This document shows positions 1 through 12,362 of a stretch of 64,000 bases of DNA, one piece after another. The notes under the pieces were generated by a model that saw only the letters and a list, made by a program, of their open reading frames with translations, had not been told where the DNA came from and did no database searches. The position numbers and the translations under genes were made by a program. The stretch is from assembly GCF_963678635.1 (NCBI RefSeq), contig NC_087067.1, forward strand, positions 31,906,401 to 31,970,400, in the 5' to 3' direction. The stretch comes from Symsagittifera roscoffensis. Lineage: Eukaryota > Xenacoelomorpha > Acoela > Convolutidae. Numbering within the stretch: position 1 is the first letter of the stretch; each line of letters starts with the position of its first letter.

Positions 1-3000
1 AGTCAACATTATATAGGATATGTTCAATTCACTAAAGAATTGAAAATTTGATATCAATTCTTGAAAAAAATTTCTCAAATTTGAAAAAAGAACATCATGA
101 GATATGAACAATCCAATCCGAAATTGAAGTTTTGAGATCAATTCTTGCGATATACATTTCAAAGTCAACATGATATGAGATATGGGCAATCCATTCCGGA
201 ATTACATTTTGAAATCAATTCTTTCGATATATATTTCAAAATCAAAATCATATGCAATATGGTCAATCCATTCCGAAATTGTAGTTCTGAGATCAATTCT
301 TGCGATATATATTTCAAAGTCAACATCATATGAGATATAGGCAATCCATTCCGGAATTACATTTTGAAATCAATTCTTTCGATACATATTTCAAAATCAA
401 CATTATATGCGATATGGTCAGTTCGTTACGGAATTGAAACTTTGAGATCAATTCTTGCAATAAATATGTCAAGATCAACATCATGAGATATGGGAAATCC
501 AATCCGAAATTGAAGTTTTGAGATCAATTCCTGCGATATATATTTCAAAGTCAACATCACATGAGATATGCGCAACCCATTCAGGAGTTGAAGTTTTGAG
601 ATATTTTTTTGCGATATACATTTTAAAATGAGATATGGGCAATCCGATCCGTAATTGAAGTTTTGAGATCAACTCTTGCGATATATATTTCAAAATCAAC
701 AACATCTGAGATATGGGCAATCCATTCCGGAATTGAAGTTTTGAGACATATTCTTGCTATATATATTTCAAAATCCACATCATATGAGCTCTGGGCAATC
801 CATTCCGAAATTGTAGTTCTGAGATCAATTCATACGATATATATTTCAAAGTCAACATCATATGCGATATGGTCAATCCATTCCGGAATTGAAATGTTGA
901 GATCAATTCTTGCGATATATTTTTCGAAATCATCATCATATGAGATATGGGAAATCCATTCCGGAATGGCATTTTGAGATCAATTCTTGCGATATATTTT
1001 TCAAAATCAACATCATATACGATATGGTCAATCCATTCCGGAATTGAAATGTTGAGATCAATTCTTGCGATATATTTTTCGAAATCATCATCATATGAGA
1101 TATGGGAAATCCATTCCGGAAATGATGTTTTGAGAAAAATTCTTGCATTATATATTTCAAAGTCACTATCATATGAGATATAGGCAATCTATTTCGGAAT
1201 TACATTTTGAAATCAATTCTTTCCATATATGTTTCAAAATCAACAGTATATGCGATTTGTTCACTTCATTAAGGAATTGAAATTTTGATATCAATTCTTG
1301 CAAAAAAATATTTCAACATCAACATCATGAGATATGAACAATCCAATTTGAAAGTGAAGTTTTGAGATCAATTCTTGCGATATGCATTTCAAAGTCAACA
1401 TCATATGAGATATGGGCAATCCGTTCCGGAATTACATTTTGAAATCATTTCTTGCGATATATATTTCAAAATCAACATTATATGCGTTATGGTCAGTTCA
1501 TTACGGAATTGAAACTTTGAGATCAAATTTTGCAGTAATTATTTCATGATCAACATCATGAGATATGGGCAATCGAATCCGAAATTGAAATTTTGAGATC
1601 AATTCTTGCAAAAAATTATTTCAACATCAACATCATGAGATATGAACAAAACAATCCGAAAGTAAAGTTTTGAGATCAATTTTTGCGATATACATTTCAA
1701 AATCAACATCATATGAGATATGGGCAATCCATTCCGGAATTACATTTTGAAATCAATTCTTGCGATATATATTTCAAAATCAACATTATATGCGTTATGG
1801 TCAGTTCATTACGGAAATGAAACTTTGAGATCAATTCTTGCAATAAATATTTCAAGATCAACATCATGAGATATGGGCAATTCAATCCGTAATTGAAGTT
1901 TTGAGATCAACTTTTGCTATATAAATTTCAAAATCCACAACATAGGAGGTATGGGTAATTCATTCATGAATTCAAGTTTTGAGATCAGTTCTTGCGATAA
2001 TCATTTCAAAATCAATATCATATCAGATGCTTGCAATCCAATCCAGAATTGCATTTTGAGATCAATTCTTGCGATATACTTTTCAAAATCAACATCATAT
2101 GAGTTATGGGCAATCCATTCCGGAATTGAAGTTTTGAGATCAATTCTTGCGATTTATATTTCAAAGTCAACATCATATGCGATATGGTCAATCCATTCCG
2201 GAATTGAAAATTTGAGATCAATTCTTGCGATATATTTTTTGAAATCACATCATCTGAGATATGGGCAAGCCAATCCGAAATTGAAGGTTTTAGATCGATT
2301 CTTGCGATATACTTTTCAAAATCAACATCATATGCGATATGGTCAATCCATTCCTGAATTGAAATTTTGAGATCAATTCTTGCGACATATTTTTGAAATC
2401 ATCATCATATGAGTTATGGGCAATCCATTCCGGAATTGAAGTTTTGAGATCAATTCTTGCGATTTATATTTCAAAGTCAACATCATATGCGAAATGGTCA
2501 ATCCATTCCGGAATTGAAAACTTGAGATCAATTCTTGCGATATATTTTTCAAAATCAACATCATATGAGTTATGGGCAATCCATTCCGGAATTGAAGTTT
2601 TGAGATCAATTCTTGCGATATATTTTTTGAAATCACATCATCTGAGAAATGGGCGAGCCAATCCGAAATTGAAGTTTTTAGATCGATTCTTGCGATATAC
2701 TTTTCAAAATCAACATCATATGCGATATGGTCAATCCATTCCGGAATTGAAAATTTGAGATCAATTCTTGCGATTTATTTTTTGAAATCACATCATCTGA
2801 GAAATGGGCGAGCCAATCCGAAATTGAAGGTTTTAGATCGATTCTTGCGATATACTTTTCAAAATCAACATCATATGCGATATGGTCAATCCATTCCGGA
2901 ATTGAAAATTTGAGATCAATTCTTGCGATATATTTTTCAAAATCAACATCATATGAGTTATGGGCAATCCATTCCGGAATGGAAGTTTTGAGATCAATTC

Positions 3001-5313
3001 TTGCAATTTATATTTCAAAGTCAACATCATATGCGAAATGGTCAATCCATTCCGGAATTGAAAACTTGAGATCAATTCTTGCGATATATTTTTCAAAATC
3101 AACATCATATGAGTTATGGGCAATCCATTCCGGAATTGAAGTTTTGAGATCAATTCTTGCGATTTATTTTTCAAAGTCAACATCATATGCGATATGGTCA
3201 ATCCATTCCGGAATTGAAAATTTGAGATCAATTCTTGCGATATATTTTTCAAAATCAACATCATATGAGTTATGGGCAATCCATTCCGGAATGGAAGTTT
3301 TGAGATCAATTCTTGCAATTTATATTTCAAAGTCAACATCATATGCGATATGGTCAATCCATTCCGGAATTGAAAATTTGAGATCAATTCTTGCGATATA
3401 TTTTTTGAAATCACATCATCTGAGATATGGGCAAGCCAATCCGAAATTGAAGGTTTTAGATCGATTCTTGCGATATACTTTTCAAAATCAACATCATATG
3501 CGATATGGTCAATCCATTCCTGAATTGAAATTTTGAGATCAATTCTTGCGATATATTTTTCGAAATCATCATCATATGAGATATAGGAAATCTATTCCGG
3601 AAATGATTTTTTGAGAAAAATTCTTACACTATATATTTCATGATCAACATCATGAGATATGGGCAATCGAATCCGAAATTGAAATTTTGAGATCAATTCT
3701 TGCAAAAAAACATTTCAACATCAACATCATGAGATATGAACAAAACAATCCGAAAGTAAAGTTTTGAGATATGGGCAATCTAACTTTTGCGATATACATT
3801 TCAAAATCAACATCATATGAGATATGGGCAATCCATTCCGGAATTACATTTTGAAATCAATTCTTGCGATATATTTTTCAAAATCAACATTATATGCGTT
3901 ATGGTCAGTTCATTACGGAAATGAAACTTTGAGATCAATTCTTGCAATAAATATTTCAAGATCAACATCATGAGATATGGGCAATTCAATCCGTAATTGA
4001 ATTTTTGAGATCAACTTTTGCTATATATATTTCAAAATCCACATCATAGGAGGTATGGGTAATTCATTCATGAATTCAAGTTTTGAGATCAGTTCTTACG
4101 ATAATCATTTCAAAATCAATATCACTTGAGATATTGGCAATCCAATCCAGAATTGCATTTTGAGATCAATTCTTGCGATATTCTTTTCAAAATCAACATC
4201 ATATGAGTTATGAGCAATCCATTCCGGAATTGAAGGTTTGAGATCAATTCTTGCGATTTATATTTCAAAGTCAACATCATGAGATATAGGCAATCTATTC
4301 CGGAATTGCATTTTGAGATCAATTCTTGCAATGTTTTTTTTTTCAAAATCAGTTTCATATGCGATATGGTCAATCTATTCCGGAATTGAAATTTTGGGAT
4401 CCATTCTTGCAATATATAATTCAAAATCACATCATCTGAGATATGTGCAATCCAATCCGAAACCGAAGTCTTGAGATCAAGTCCTGCGATATATATTTCA
4501 AAATCAACATCATATGAGATTTGGGCAATCCGTTCCGGAGTTGAAGTTTTGAGATCATTTCTTGCGATATACAATTTAAAGTCAATATCGTATGAGATAT
4601 GGGCAATACAATCCGAAATTGAAGTTTTGAGATCCATTCTTGCAAAATATAATTCAAAATCACATCATCTGAGATATGGCAATCCAATCCGAAATCGAAG
4701 TCTTGAGATCAAGTCTCGCGATACATATTTCAAAGTCAACATCATGTGAGATATGTGCAATCCATTCCGGAATTGAAGTTTTGAGATCAATTCTTGCGAT
4801 ATATTATTCAAAACCAACATCATATGAGATATGGGCAATTCAATCCGGAATTGAGGTTTTGAGATCAATTCTTGCGATTTTTATTTCAAAGTCAACATCA
4901 TGAGATATAGGCAATCTATTTCGGAAGTGCATTTTGAGATCAATTCTTATGATGTGTTTTTCAAAATCAGGTTTTAAATGCGATATGGTCAATCCATTCC
5001 GGAATTGAAGTTTTGAGATCCATTCTTGCAATACATAATTCAAAATCACATCATCTGAGATATGGGCCAGCCAATCCGAAATTGAAGTTTTGAGATCAAT
5101 TCCTGCGATATATATTTCAAAGTCAAGATCAAATGAGATATGCGCAACCCATTCAGGAATTGAAGTTTTGAGATCAGTTTTTGCGATATACATTTCAAAA
5201 TCAACATTATATGATATATTTGCAACCCAATCCGGAATTGAAGTTTTGAGATCATTTCTTGCGATAAATGTTTCAAAATCAATATCGTATGAGTTATGAG
5301 CAATCCAATCCGG
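1..5313. repeat. 78-bp satellite DNA array with dimeric higher-order pattern
   Basis: The whole stretch is made of diverged copies of one AT-rich monomer. The landmark GAGATCAATTCTTGCGATAT recurs at 2058, 2136 and 2214, so the monomer is 78 bp. Between about 2050 and 3540 two monomer types alternate: one reads GAGTTATGGGCAATCC and the next GCGATATGGTCAATCC, giving a 156-bp dimer. The copies there are nearly identical, while the two ends of the array are more diverged and contain irregular monomers. Because 78 is a multiple of three, several reading frames on both strands stay open for up to about 200 codons with a 26-residue period; these are not taken as genes. The array starts outside the window. 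Confidence 0.95.
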
Positions 5314-5363
5314 TTTATATAATTGCTATTTAGATGTTACTTACTTCTGATGTGGTTTGGAAG

Positions 5364-5422
5364 CCGAATTGGGTTGCTTATATCTCATACGATGATTTCA
5401 AAAATTATATTGCAAGAATTGG
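5364..5422 (-). repeat. single inverted satellite monomer
   Basis: Read on the minus strand this segment begins CCAATTCTTGCAATATAA, followed by TGAAATCATCGTATGAGATA and ending in AACCCAATTCGG. This is the same order of blocks as the 78-bp monomer of the neighbouring array, but in the opposite orientation. It lies about 50 bp past the last forward monomer, so the array edge contains a strand switch. Confidence 0.75.
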
Positions 5423-5477
5423 TACTTCATCTTATCTGTATGGATGGCAAGTTTTAAATTGATTATCAAAAAAAGCT

Positions 5478-5920
5478 ATTTTAACCCCTCCGACGACGCA
5501 ATATGGTAGTAAAGTCAAAACTGCTTAAATAGAGACATTTTAGGAGAAAGAATTTCTTTGAGCTCAATGAATCAACAAAAATTCAAACATTTGTAGCGGA
5601 AAAAACTCAGATTTGTAGGGGAGAAAACCTTGTAGCGGAAGAGTAATCGATTGCTTTAATAATTTACAAGAAGCGGAATGGAATATCTCAAAACATGAAG
5701 AAGTTTACAAAAGTCCAAAACCCAAATTTTGTTTTTAATTATTAAGCTTCGAGATAATTCATTTCGCTTCTTGTAAACTGTTATAGCAATCAATTACTTA
5801 GTTTTTCCGCAACAAATCTTTGTTGTTTCATTGAGCATAAAAAATACTCCACTTAAAATGTCTCAGTTTAAAAATTTTTGATTTTGCTGCCTCGTTTTGC
5901 GTCGTCGGAGTGGTTGAAAT
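5478..5920. repeat. near-palindromic foldback element
   Basis: The left end contains CTCCGACGACGCA (5488-5500) and the right end its perfect reverse complement (5898-5910). The similarity continues inward on both arms through GAGACATTTTA, a GCGGAA block, an ATTGATTGCT-like block and TTACAAGAAGCG, nearly to a centre around 5715. The arms are therefore about 200 bp each with a short loop. No open frame of note lies inside. It is best explained as a foldback or MITE-like element; no clear target duplication was found. Confidence 0.75.
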
Positions 5921-6244
5921 ATTTTTTTTTTGCATTTGTTTTTTTTATAATCAAAATTCGAGCTTTAAAACTTGACACAGCGCAAAATGTTTTATGGCAA
6001 CTTTTTCTCGCTCAACTAGCGTCTACCCATGTTTTACCCAATCTTAAACTGCTCAAGTGCTAATCATATGCTTACCATGTTTTTCAAAATGAACTTTTTC
6101 GTATACAAGTTGAGACCAATTTTAGAACAGTTTTTAAACTCATCATGTGGGTAAGCTTGCTGTGCTTTGGTTTAGATTAATACCCAGTGATGTGACGTGG
6201 CGGCTGTCTTTTATGTAACAAAACAAATTTAAACAAGACATTTA

Positions 6245-6730
6245 AAAGGCGAAGCTTTGAAAGTTCCGACTTTTGAGGTCTACAGAGCGGTAATTACAAG
6301 AAAAAAAATAAATGTTAGAAGAATAGTTGAAGTTTTTTCATTTTGAGGTTATTTGTGTGAATCATCCTCGCAAACGCCATATAAAGTACACAGTGATAGA
6401 TTTCGCTCCTGGTAACAAACCAATTATGGCATATAGGCGTCTTCGGTTTCTATGACGGAATAAATCTCCGCTGACGCATTAATAGAGCGAAATACATCGC
6501 GCGTTAATTGTCCCAAATCGGCCAAATTTTTAAACCCTCATAACTTTACAAAAAATGTTCACAGCTGAAATATTTTTTCAAGTTTAAGCTCAAGACAACA
6601 ATAGCTTTCGAGTGATATAAATTTTTTTGTCAAAAATGGCTAGTTAAAAATTCAAAATTTGTCTAAAAAAACCCACCCGAGCACAAATATTCCATTACTT
6701 TTGTTACGAAAGTCAGAACAAAAAAAGATG
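6245..6730 (+). repeat. dispersed repeat R1, copy 1
   Basis: The segment opens with GCGAAGCTTTGAAAGTTCCGAC and runs through a TTTTGAGGTCTACAGAGCGG block, an AATTATGGCATATA block and a TAGAGCGAAATA block. It ends with a TTTGTTACGAAAGTCAGAACA block. All these blocks recur in order in the inverted copy at 49540-49975, and the first ones recur at 19800-20010. No protein-coding potential was seen. It looks like a non-autonomous interspersed repeat. Confidence 0.75.
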
Positions 6731-7029
6731 GTCGACACTTATCGACTTTTTTGATTTTCCGTTCAAACTCTCCATTGGTTTTTATTGGCTGATTGGCTAG
6801 TTAAATTAGACAAAAAGACAGCTTAGAATGAGAAAATAGTTAAACAAAATTGCTAAAACAGCCGTAAGTTCACTGTAGATAGTACGTTAGCTAGGTAGAA
6901 GCACGCTTTTTGGGATCACATTTTCCAGCTCCCCCACTAAAACCTCGCCAGTCGGCCATTTAAGGGAAGCCTTTTCAGGTTGTGAAAACACGGTTTCGAT
7001 AAGTAAATTTTGTACGTGAAAGTTAAGGA
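6731..7029. other. no gene seen
   Basis: This AT-rich spacer lies between the R1 repeat and the LTR-like end of element A. I see no open frame, repeat or regulatory signal that I can support. Confidence 0.5.
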
Positions 7030-7400
7030 CTGTATGTATATAAAGCTAGTTGGAGACAATCAAATAGTGGTCATCCAAAGGTGACAGACAACTCCGAAGG
7101 TTAACTACCAGTTAGCACCAGACAGATAGGTTAGCTAGATTGCAACAACTAGAATGAAACTGAAATCAAATTTTGAACTGATTTAATCCCTATGGCATTC
7201 CCCTTCTTGCGAGAGAATGAAAAACTAAAATTTAGATACTCGATGAAATGTAATGAAAGAAAATTAAGGACAAAAGTTTTAACTAGAGTTATGATTTAAG
7301 GAGATCAACAAGGTATAACTAAACCAGTAAGGTTTCACCACTCTACGGTATGTCATCTCCCTGGACTTTGGAATAGTTTTTTCAGTGTAGTTTCATACTT
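7030..7400 (-). repeat. LTR-like 3' end of element A
   Basis: Blocks such as TCATCCAAAGGTGACAGAC, ACTCCGAAGG, AGAATGAAAC and CCCCTTCTTGCGAGAGAATG recur in the same order in 54540-54760 next to element C. The position just after the integrase tail fits a 3' LTR or 3' untranslated region. Exact ends were not fixed because no second copy of this element's own LTR is present. Confidence 0.55.
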
Positions 7401-7672
7401 TTTCCTCCTCTTTATTTCTTTGCGTCTTTTTCCACTTTTTGGATGTTATCAATTATGACCGCCCTCATTTTGATCACGACTGTGCGTTTTCTTCCCGAAC
7501 GTCTTGAAGTGGTCTCTTCTTGTGAACTCGCCGACTCTTGACTGGAAGATGAGACAAGCCGTTGCTTTCTCACCCGTTTCTTGTTTCCTACCTGTGGAAT
7601 ATCCGATAATGCCCCAGGTTCTGCATCACCGCGCTACGTCGCCTTTGATGTTAAATTTTCCTCCACAATATT

Positions 7673-9440
7673 TTAGTTTCGATTTCCGCTTCTCATGCAA
7701 GCGTGTAGTCCGTTGCCGTCTCGTAATTGCTTGGTAGGATTGCCATCCTTTCTATTGGCTGTCCCCCACTTGATGTTGCTTCCCTCACCAATTCGATGCT
7801 CGAACCCCGAATTATTCCCATGCGGTTTTGTGACGTTCATTCTTGTCGTCGTCTGAGTTGCTGCTTGGCTGATTGTATGTTTTGCAGCCAATGGCAAATA
7901 GTCGTCCTTGTCAGAGTCTGAATTATCGTCGTTCTCCATGATCCGGCTTCGTTTCATCGTGTTGCCTGCGGTGTTCTGATTAGTGCCTGTGGTGCCTTTG
8001 GAACTGGATGGCTAATTTGCCATCAATTTTCGTTTTAGCTGCCGCGTTGTCGGGGCGTGAATTGCTCCAGGCGCTCTTTTCTTTGGAGTTTTGGTCCATT
8101 TCAATGCCGCTCCCGATTTTCTAAGCATATCACCATTACTCATTTTAATAGTATGCTCACTTTGACTTATGATTTTGGATGGCAATGGTTTATACCTATT
8201 TAGGTTACGGTCTCCCGTCCACTGCATCACGACCATTGGTGGCGTTGAAACCGCCGGTGTATCCGTGGTTCGGCTAATGCCTGGTTCCACATCCTGGTCA
8301 ACCATCCGGTCGTCAGATAGTCGCAGTGGGTGTCGCCTGTTTTCAACATTGTACGTGGTGTCACAACGGACTCCCCAGTTTGTTTCCGCCGGGTGCGGCA
8401 TCAATTGCGCAACTGGGTCCTGTTCATCTAAACAGGCAGATTTTCAGCGCATTACGTTATCGCAGTTTAGATTTCTTAGTGTCGGTTTTTTTTGTTAAAT
8501 TTCTGAGAACCCTATAAGCTTCCCGCCCGTGATGATCTTCGAAGAGTGTTACGTTTAGTGTGGCATTTTAGCAAATCTTAAGGCGCCGACGGCCCTTTCA
8601 AGCATCCGCTCCAAGATTTCCGATTTCTGCTCTCGCGCATACGTGAGAATTGAGTTCTTCGGACTGCCGATGGTACGTTCGACGCACCCTGTTGCTCGAT
8701 GATCGTTAACTAGAGAGGTGATTATTTCAATTCCTTCTTGGTGACAGAATTTTCGTACGTCGTTGGACATGAAGTTCGTTCCTTGGTCCACTCTATTTGC
8801 CGCGGAACTCCGTGCGCATTTTAATATGATCTTAAAACTTTTACGATTTTATCGGACAGATTTGATTTACACACCATGGCCGAAAGCCAACAAGAAAACC
8901 GCCACCAACTTACTTTTTAGATTCCTTTAAGTAGTTGATTGGCCCCCAAAAATCTAATTGCACCGTTTCATTCGGTTCTTTGGGTTCAGCTACTTTCCCT
9001 ACAACCCCTTTTGAGCACTTGTTTTCCAAATTCTTACCGGCCAGTGTGCACTCTCGGCAACTCCCTGCGATTGTCGCTAAGCTTCGGTAAAAGTACGGGT
9101 AACCACATGTCCTTTGCCGCTTCGTACACATTCGACTTTCCGTGGTGGTAATAGTGTAACCGGTTGTTTACTGCCTTCCTTATTTGGGATCAAAGTTTTC
9201 GTCCATCCACAGGCATCTGTCTTTCACGTACGTGAAAGTCCTGCGTATATTGGGCATAGTATTTGCTCATTGCTGTAATTTTGGTATGAAATTTTGGATC
9301 CTTGCATTTAATCATTTCAATAATAGCTTGTAATTGGAGATCTGATGGATACTGAGACTCAATAAATCGAAGATCAAATAGTTCAGGAAGAACGTTTTGC
9401 TTATTAACAATTTTACAATTTTGAGGAAAAATAGACATTA
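7673..9440 (-). pseudogene. integrase of element A, broken
   Basis: The integrase would insert the cDNA of the element into the chromosome. The remnant is spread over several frames. The part at 9190-9438 has the conserved run ending before the zinc-binding domain (LRFIESQYPSDLQLQAI). The next (8910-9131) holds a CREC-type cysteine pair and the first catalytic Asp in VQLDFWGPI. The frame at 8555-8791 has the second Asp in DQGTNF and the Glu in GCVERTIG. The C-terminal tail (8012-8404 and 7673-7957) is basic and does not resemble a chromodomain. All three acidic residues remain, but stops and frame changes separate them. Confidence 0.8.
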
Positions 9441-10850
9441 TAAAATTTTCAGGATCAACCGGCGAATAACATCACCTGGATAAACCAATGGAATGAAAAT
9501 AATTGTATTGCTTTTAGTGCTCCGGACTTCTGTGGTAACTGCATGTATATTTTGGTCACCCTCTTCAATTTCGTCGTCACTGCTATTGATTTTGTTTCTT
9601 GTATCACGATGTATATAAAAATGCTGTAGTTCCACTATATTAGCTACTTGCTTTTTTAGGTTATCGAACGTTATTTGACATTCATGCGTCCAGATATATT
9701 CTTCTTTCCGGCTTCATCAAGGGCGTAGCGGGACCGACGATTCCGCGAGTGCTGGGAAATATTTGTGCAGACTATGGATAGAGCCCATGAACGATTTCAA
9801 TTGCGAGACTGTTTTAGGGGCCTTTATAGACTCGATTGGTTCCGTTTTTTGGATTAGCGGTGTAATTCCGGTGCAGGTTACTTCATGCCCCAACCATTCA
9901 CACTCCGTCTGTGCAAACTGGAATTTATTAAGTTTTAGCGACCCGTTTTCCCGTTCTAAATTTCTATAAAATCTTCTCGACCGCCGATATATTTTCGATT
10001 TCAGTGACTTTCGTGACAACCAGTATATCAACTATAAATGCGTGTGCCTGTGGAAATTCCGATAAAATTGCATCCATCACTCTCTGAAATTCCGCCGGCA
10101 TGGTCGTGAGGCCGTAAAACCATGTCCAAAAACGGTACCTTTTCGTTGATTTTGCCCCGCTATTGAAAAATTGCATTGAACGCTCGTTTTCAGATTAAGT
10201 GGCAGCTGGCCCTAAGCGTGTGTGAGATCCATTGTAGAAAAATACACATGCCCCGTTTTCTGTTCACTTATTGTTCATCCTACGGTATTCATGAGCTCTT
10301 CGACATTGGGCATCTGATTTTTGTTTTTGTGGACCTGTTAATTTAACTCCCTTGTTTCTAATGCTAACTTTACTGACCCATCTTTTTCCACCGTAATTAC
10401 AATTGGAGGGACAAGGTATTTGTTCGAACATATTCTTCGAGTTTTTGATGTGCCCTCGTTCCTAAAGCTTACTATTTTTCTTATCAACTTTGTCCTGCAG
10501 TGTTATCAGTACTCTCCGTTCTTTCTGTTGTATTTGTGTTAACGTCTCGAAAAATTACGCTCGTGCTTTGTAGTTCTTAATTTTACCAACTCTGCGAAAC
10601 TATTATTAATTTGCTGACCGAAATAGGTCTGCCATTGGTCTAATGATTCCTTCACGCTTGACATCTCTGCCCCTGGTTGTTCTCTTTGACCTGACATCAC
10701 CTTCTGTTCCGGTGTTTTCTGCACTAGTTTTAATCCAAGATTTGGCATTAAGTCCCTTCCAATGATCGACGGTCTACTTCCTACTATCACTTTGATCCTT
10801 GCTTCGATCGCCCATCCGTTCGTCTGTTGTAGCACTGTCATCGTTCCGAA
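9438..10850 (-). pseudogene. protease tail, reverse transcriptase and RNase H of element A, broken
   Basis: 10539-10841 ends with a retroviral-protease C-terminal motif (IIGRDLMPNLGL). 9964-10176 carries the reverse transcriptase segment with TTMPAEFQRVMDAIL and the catalytic region AFIVDILVVTK. In active enzymes this motif is Y/F-x-D-D, and here the first of the two Asp residues is Val. 9717-10031 continues with ECEWLGHEVT and FMGSIHSLHKY, the connection region leading to RNase H. The RNase H itself is very degraded, and the sequence rejoins recognisable coding sequence near 9635. The catalytic change and the breaks make this copy inactive. Confidence 0.85.
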
Positions 10851-11157
10851 CAGTTGTAGGGGATTGTTCCCGTAAACCCTGAACTCATCATCCTCCGGTT
10901 TTAGTTCGCTTAGGTTTACACCTGCGGTGCCGAATGTTCGTTTTATTTCTCCGACGGTAAGCTTACCATTGATCTTAATTGGTCGGTTTTCTTTCTAGAT
11001 TTTATGGCCAAAACGACATAATCTCCTGAGCTGTCCAAATCCCACGAGCGCTGCCTTTTCTCAGGCGTGATGACCCATCACACTGAATTTTCGTGCTGCG
11101 AATAAAAATCCTCAGCGTCTCCGATTTCGCTAACGTCCACATCCTCCTGGTTCTGGA

Positions 11158-12362
11158 TCAATCCCACTGCAGGTCTCCCTCGGTTAGTAGGCTTCCCCCG
11201 GCAGGTTTTTTCATAGTGCCCGGTCTTCGATATGCACTCTTAGCCAGGCATCTGGACAGATGTTCTAGGGTAAAGTTGGGTTGGTCGCAGTTATAAAATT
11301 TACAAGTCGCACTCTTACCCGGGTAGCTGGACAGATGTTCTGGGGTAAAGTTGGGTTGGTCGCAATTATAGCACCTCTTGAATGCTCCCACTCTCAGGTA
11401 CGCTCGTCCCCTTAGCGATCTGCGTCCGCGGTGCCTGCTATTCCGATATCCACCTCGGATTTTCCCCACCGGTTCCGTTTTGATTTGGAACGCTCCGCCG
11501 GTTGTGCCGCTGGTCGTTGCTCCCCCGGTTGTTGACACACACGTCTTGGCGTCCTTTTCTCCACGCCCGTAGGATAGCGCTATACGATACACCTCCTCTG
11601 GTGTTTTTGTTGATCGACATAGTTCGTTTTTTTGCCTCTCTATTGTTCATGTTTACAATAAACACGTCACTTAAAATTCTTGTCTCCAAATCTCCGAAAT
11701 TGTACCGTGCTGCTAGTTCACTCAAAACCGAATGGAATTGCTCCAATTATTCTCCAATATGTTGCTTCCTTTCCAGTAGCTAAAAGGTCTCGTAGGTATC
11801 ATTTTGTTCTTCTTTGAACTCAGTTTCTAGAGCATCAATGACTCTCGGGTACCGGGTTGAAGTTAGATCCAGATGTGGTCTTCTCCTGTGTGGATTTCAT
11901 CCTGCCTTTTTTCCCCCAGGCACAGGTACAAGTTCGATATTAATGTTTGCTTGGCCTCCAGCAGATTTTTTACTGGAGGCCGAGGTGAACTAATTTAATC
12001 ACTATGACAAGTTATTCAACTATCAGAGTCATTGAAGCAAGAAACATTCAAGAAAAACGAACTCAACCCGACTCCGCTAGCTCTGCTCCAGGGCGACCAC
12101 TCCAGAGAGCCTCCAGCTCTGCCGCTTGACTGGGAGCCAGATCCGATAGGTCGCCCAATAGTTCCAGGAGTTCAAGTTTGACTATACTAAACGCTGTCTG
12201 GCTATCATTACTCACCGGAGCATGGGATTCTCCACATTCCGACCTGTCATCACGCTTGGCGCCTTCTAAATGATCTAACAAGTTCTCCCTGGGGTGACAA
12301 GTTGTCACATGCTTTCTCCACTCACCATCACTCATTTTTGTAGGTTTTGAGACAGTCCTCAT
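11158..12362 (-). pseudogene. gag of element A with duplicated zinc knuckle, broken
   Basis: Three overlapping pieces make up the structural protein. The first (12063-12362) starts with a possible Met and is acidic. The second (11438-11746) contains a capsid-like helix region (VLSELAARYNFGDLETRIL). The third (11158-11592) is rich in Gly and Arg and ends in two near-identical zinc-knuckle units around CYNCDQPNFTPEHL. In the first unit the last Cys is Tyr, and in the second the first Cys is Phe, so neither copy is a complete CX2CX6-8HX4C knuckle. Start codon choice is uncertain. Confidence 0.75.
11253..11402 (-). repeat. 75-bp tandem duplication of the gag zinc knuckle
   Basis: TGGACAGATGTTCTAGGGTA at 11253 recurs as TGGACAGATGTTCTGGGGTA at 11328, and the following AAAGTTGGGTTGGTCGCA block is repeated with it. 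The 75-bp period is a multiple of three, so both copies are read in the same frame of the gag remnant. Confidence 0.9.

Larger units (their letters stand above)
7030..12362 (-). mobile_element. decayed Ty3/gypsy LTR retrotransposon A
   Basis: Reading from high to low coordinates the order is gag with zinc knuckles, protease tail, reverse transcriptase, RNase H remnant, integrase and an LTR-like 3' end, which is the Ty3/gypsy order. Every gene is split by stops and shifts. The 3' end (7030-7400) is shared with element C at 54.5 kb, so both belong to one family. I found no matching 5' LTR to the right of gag; the sequence there gives way to unexplained DNA and then to element B at 12743, so A is probably 5'-truncated. 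No env-like frame was seen. Confidence 0.85.

Noticed and set aside
2833-3536. Open frames of about 190-208 codons on both strands with a 26-residue repeat
   Set aside because: They follow directly from the 78-bp satellite, whose period is divisible by three; several frames are open at once and the sequence varies without any codon pattern.
7504-8517. Plus-strand frames of 60-110 codons over element A
   Set aside because: They are shadows of the minus-strand integrase tail and have no motifs.
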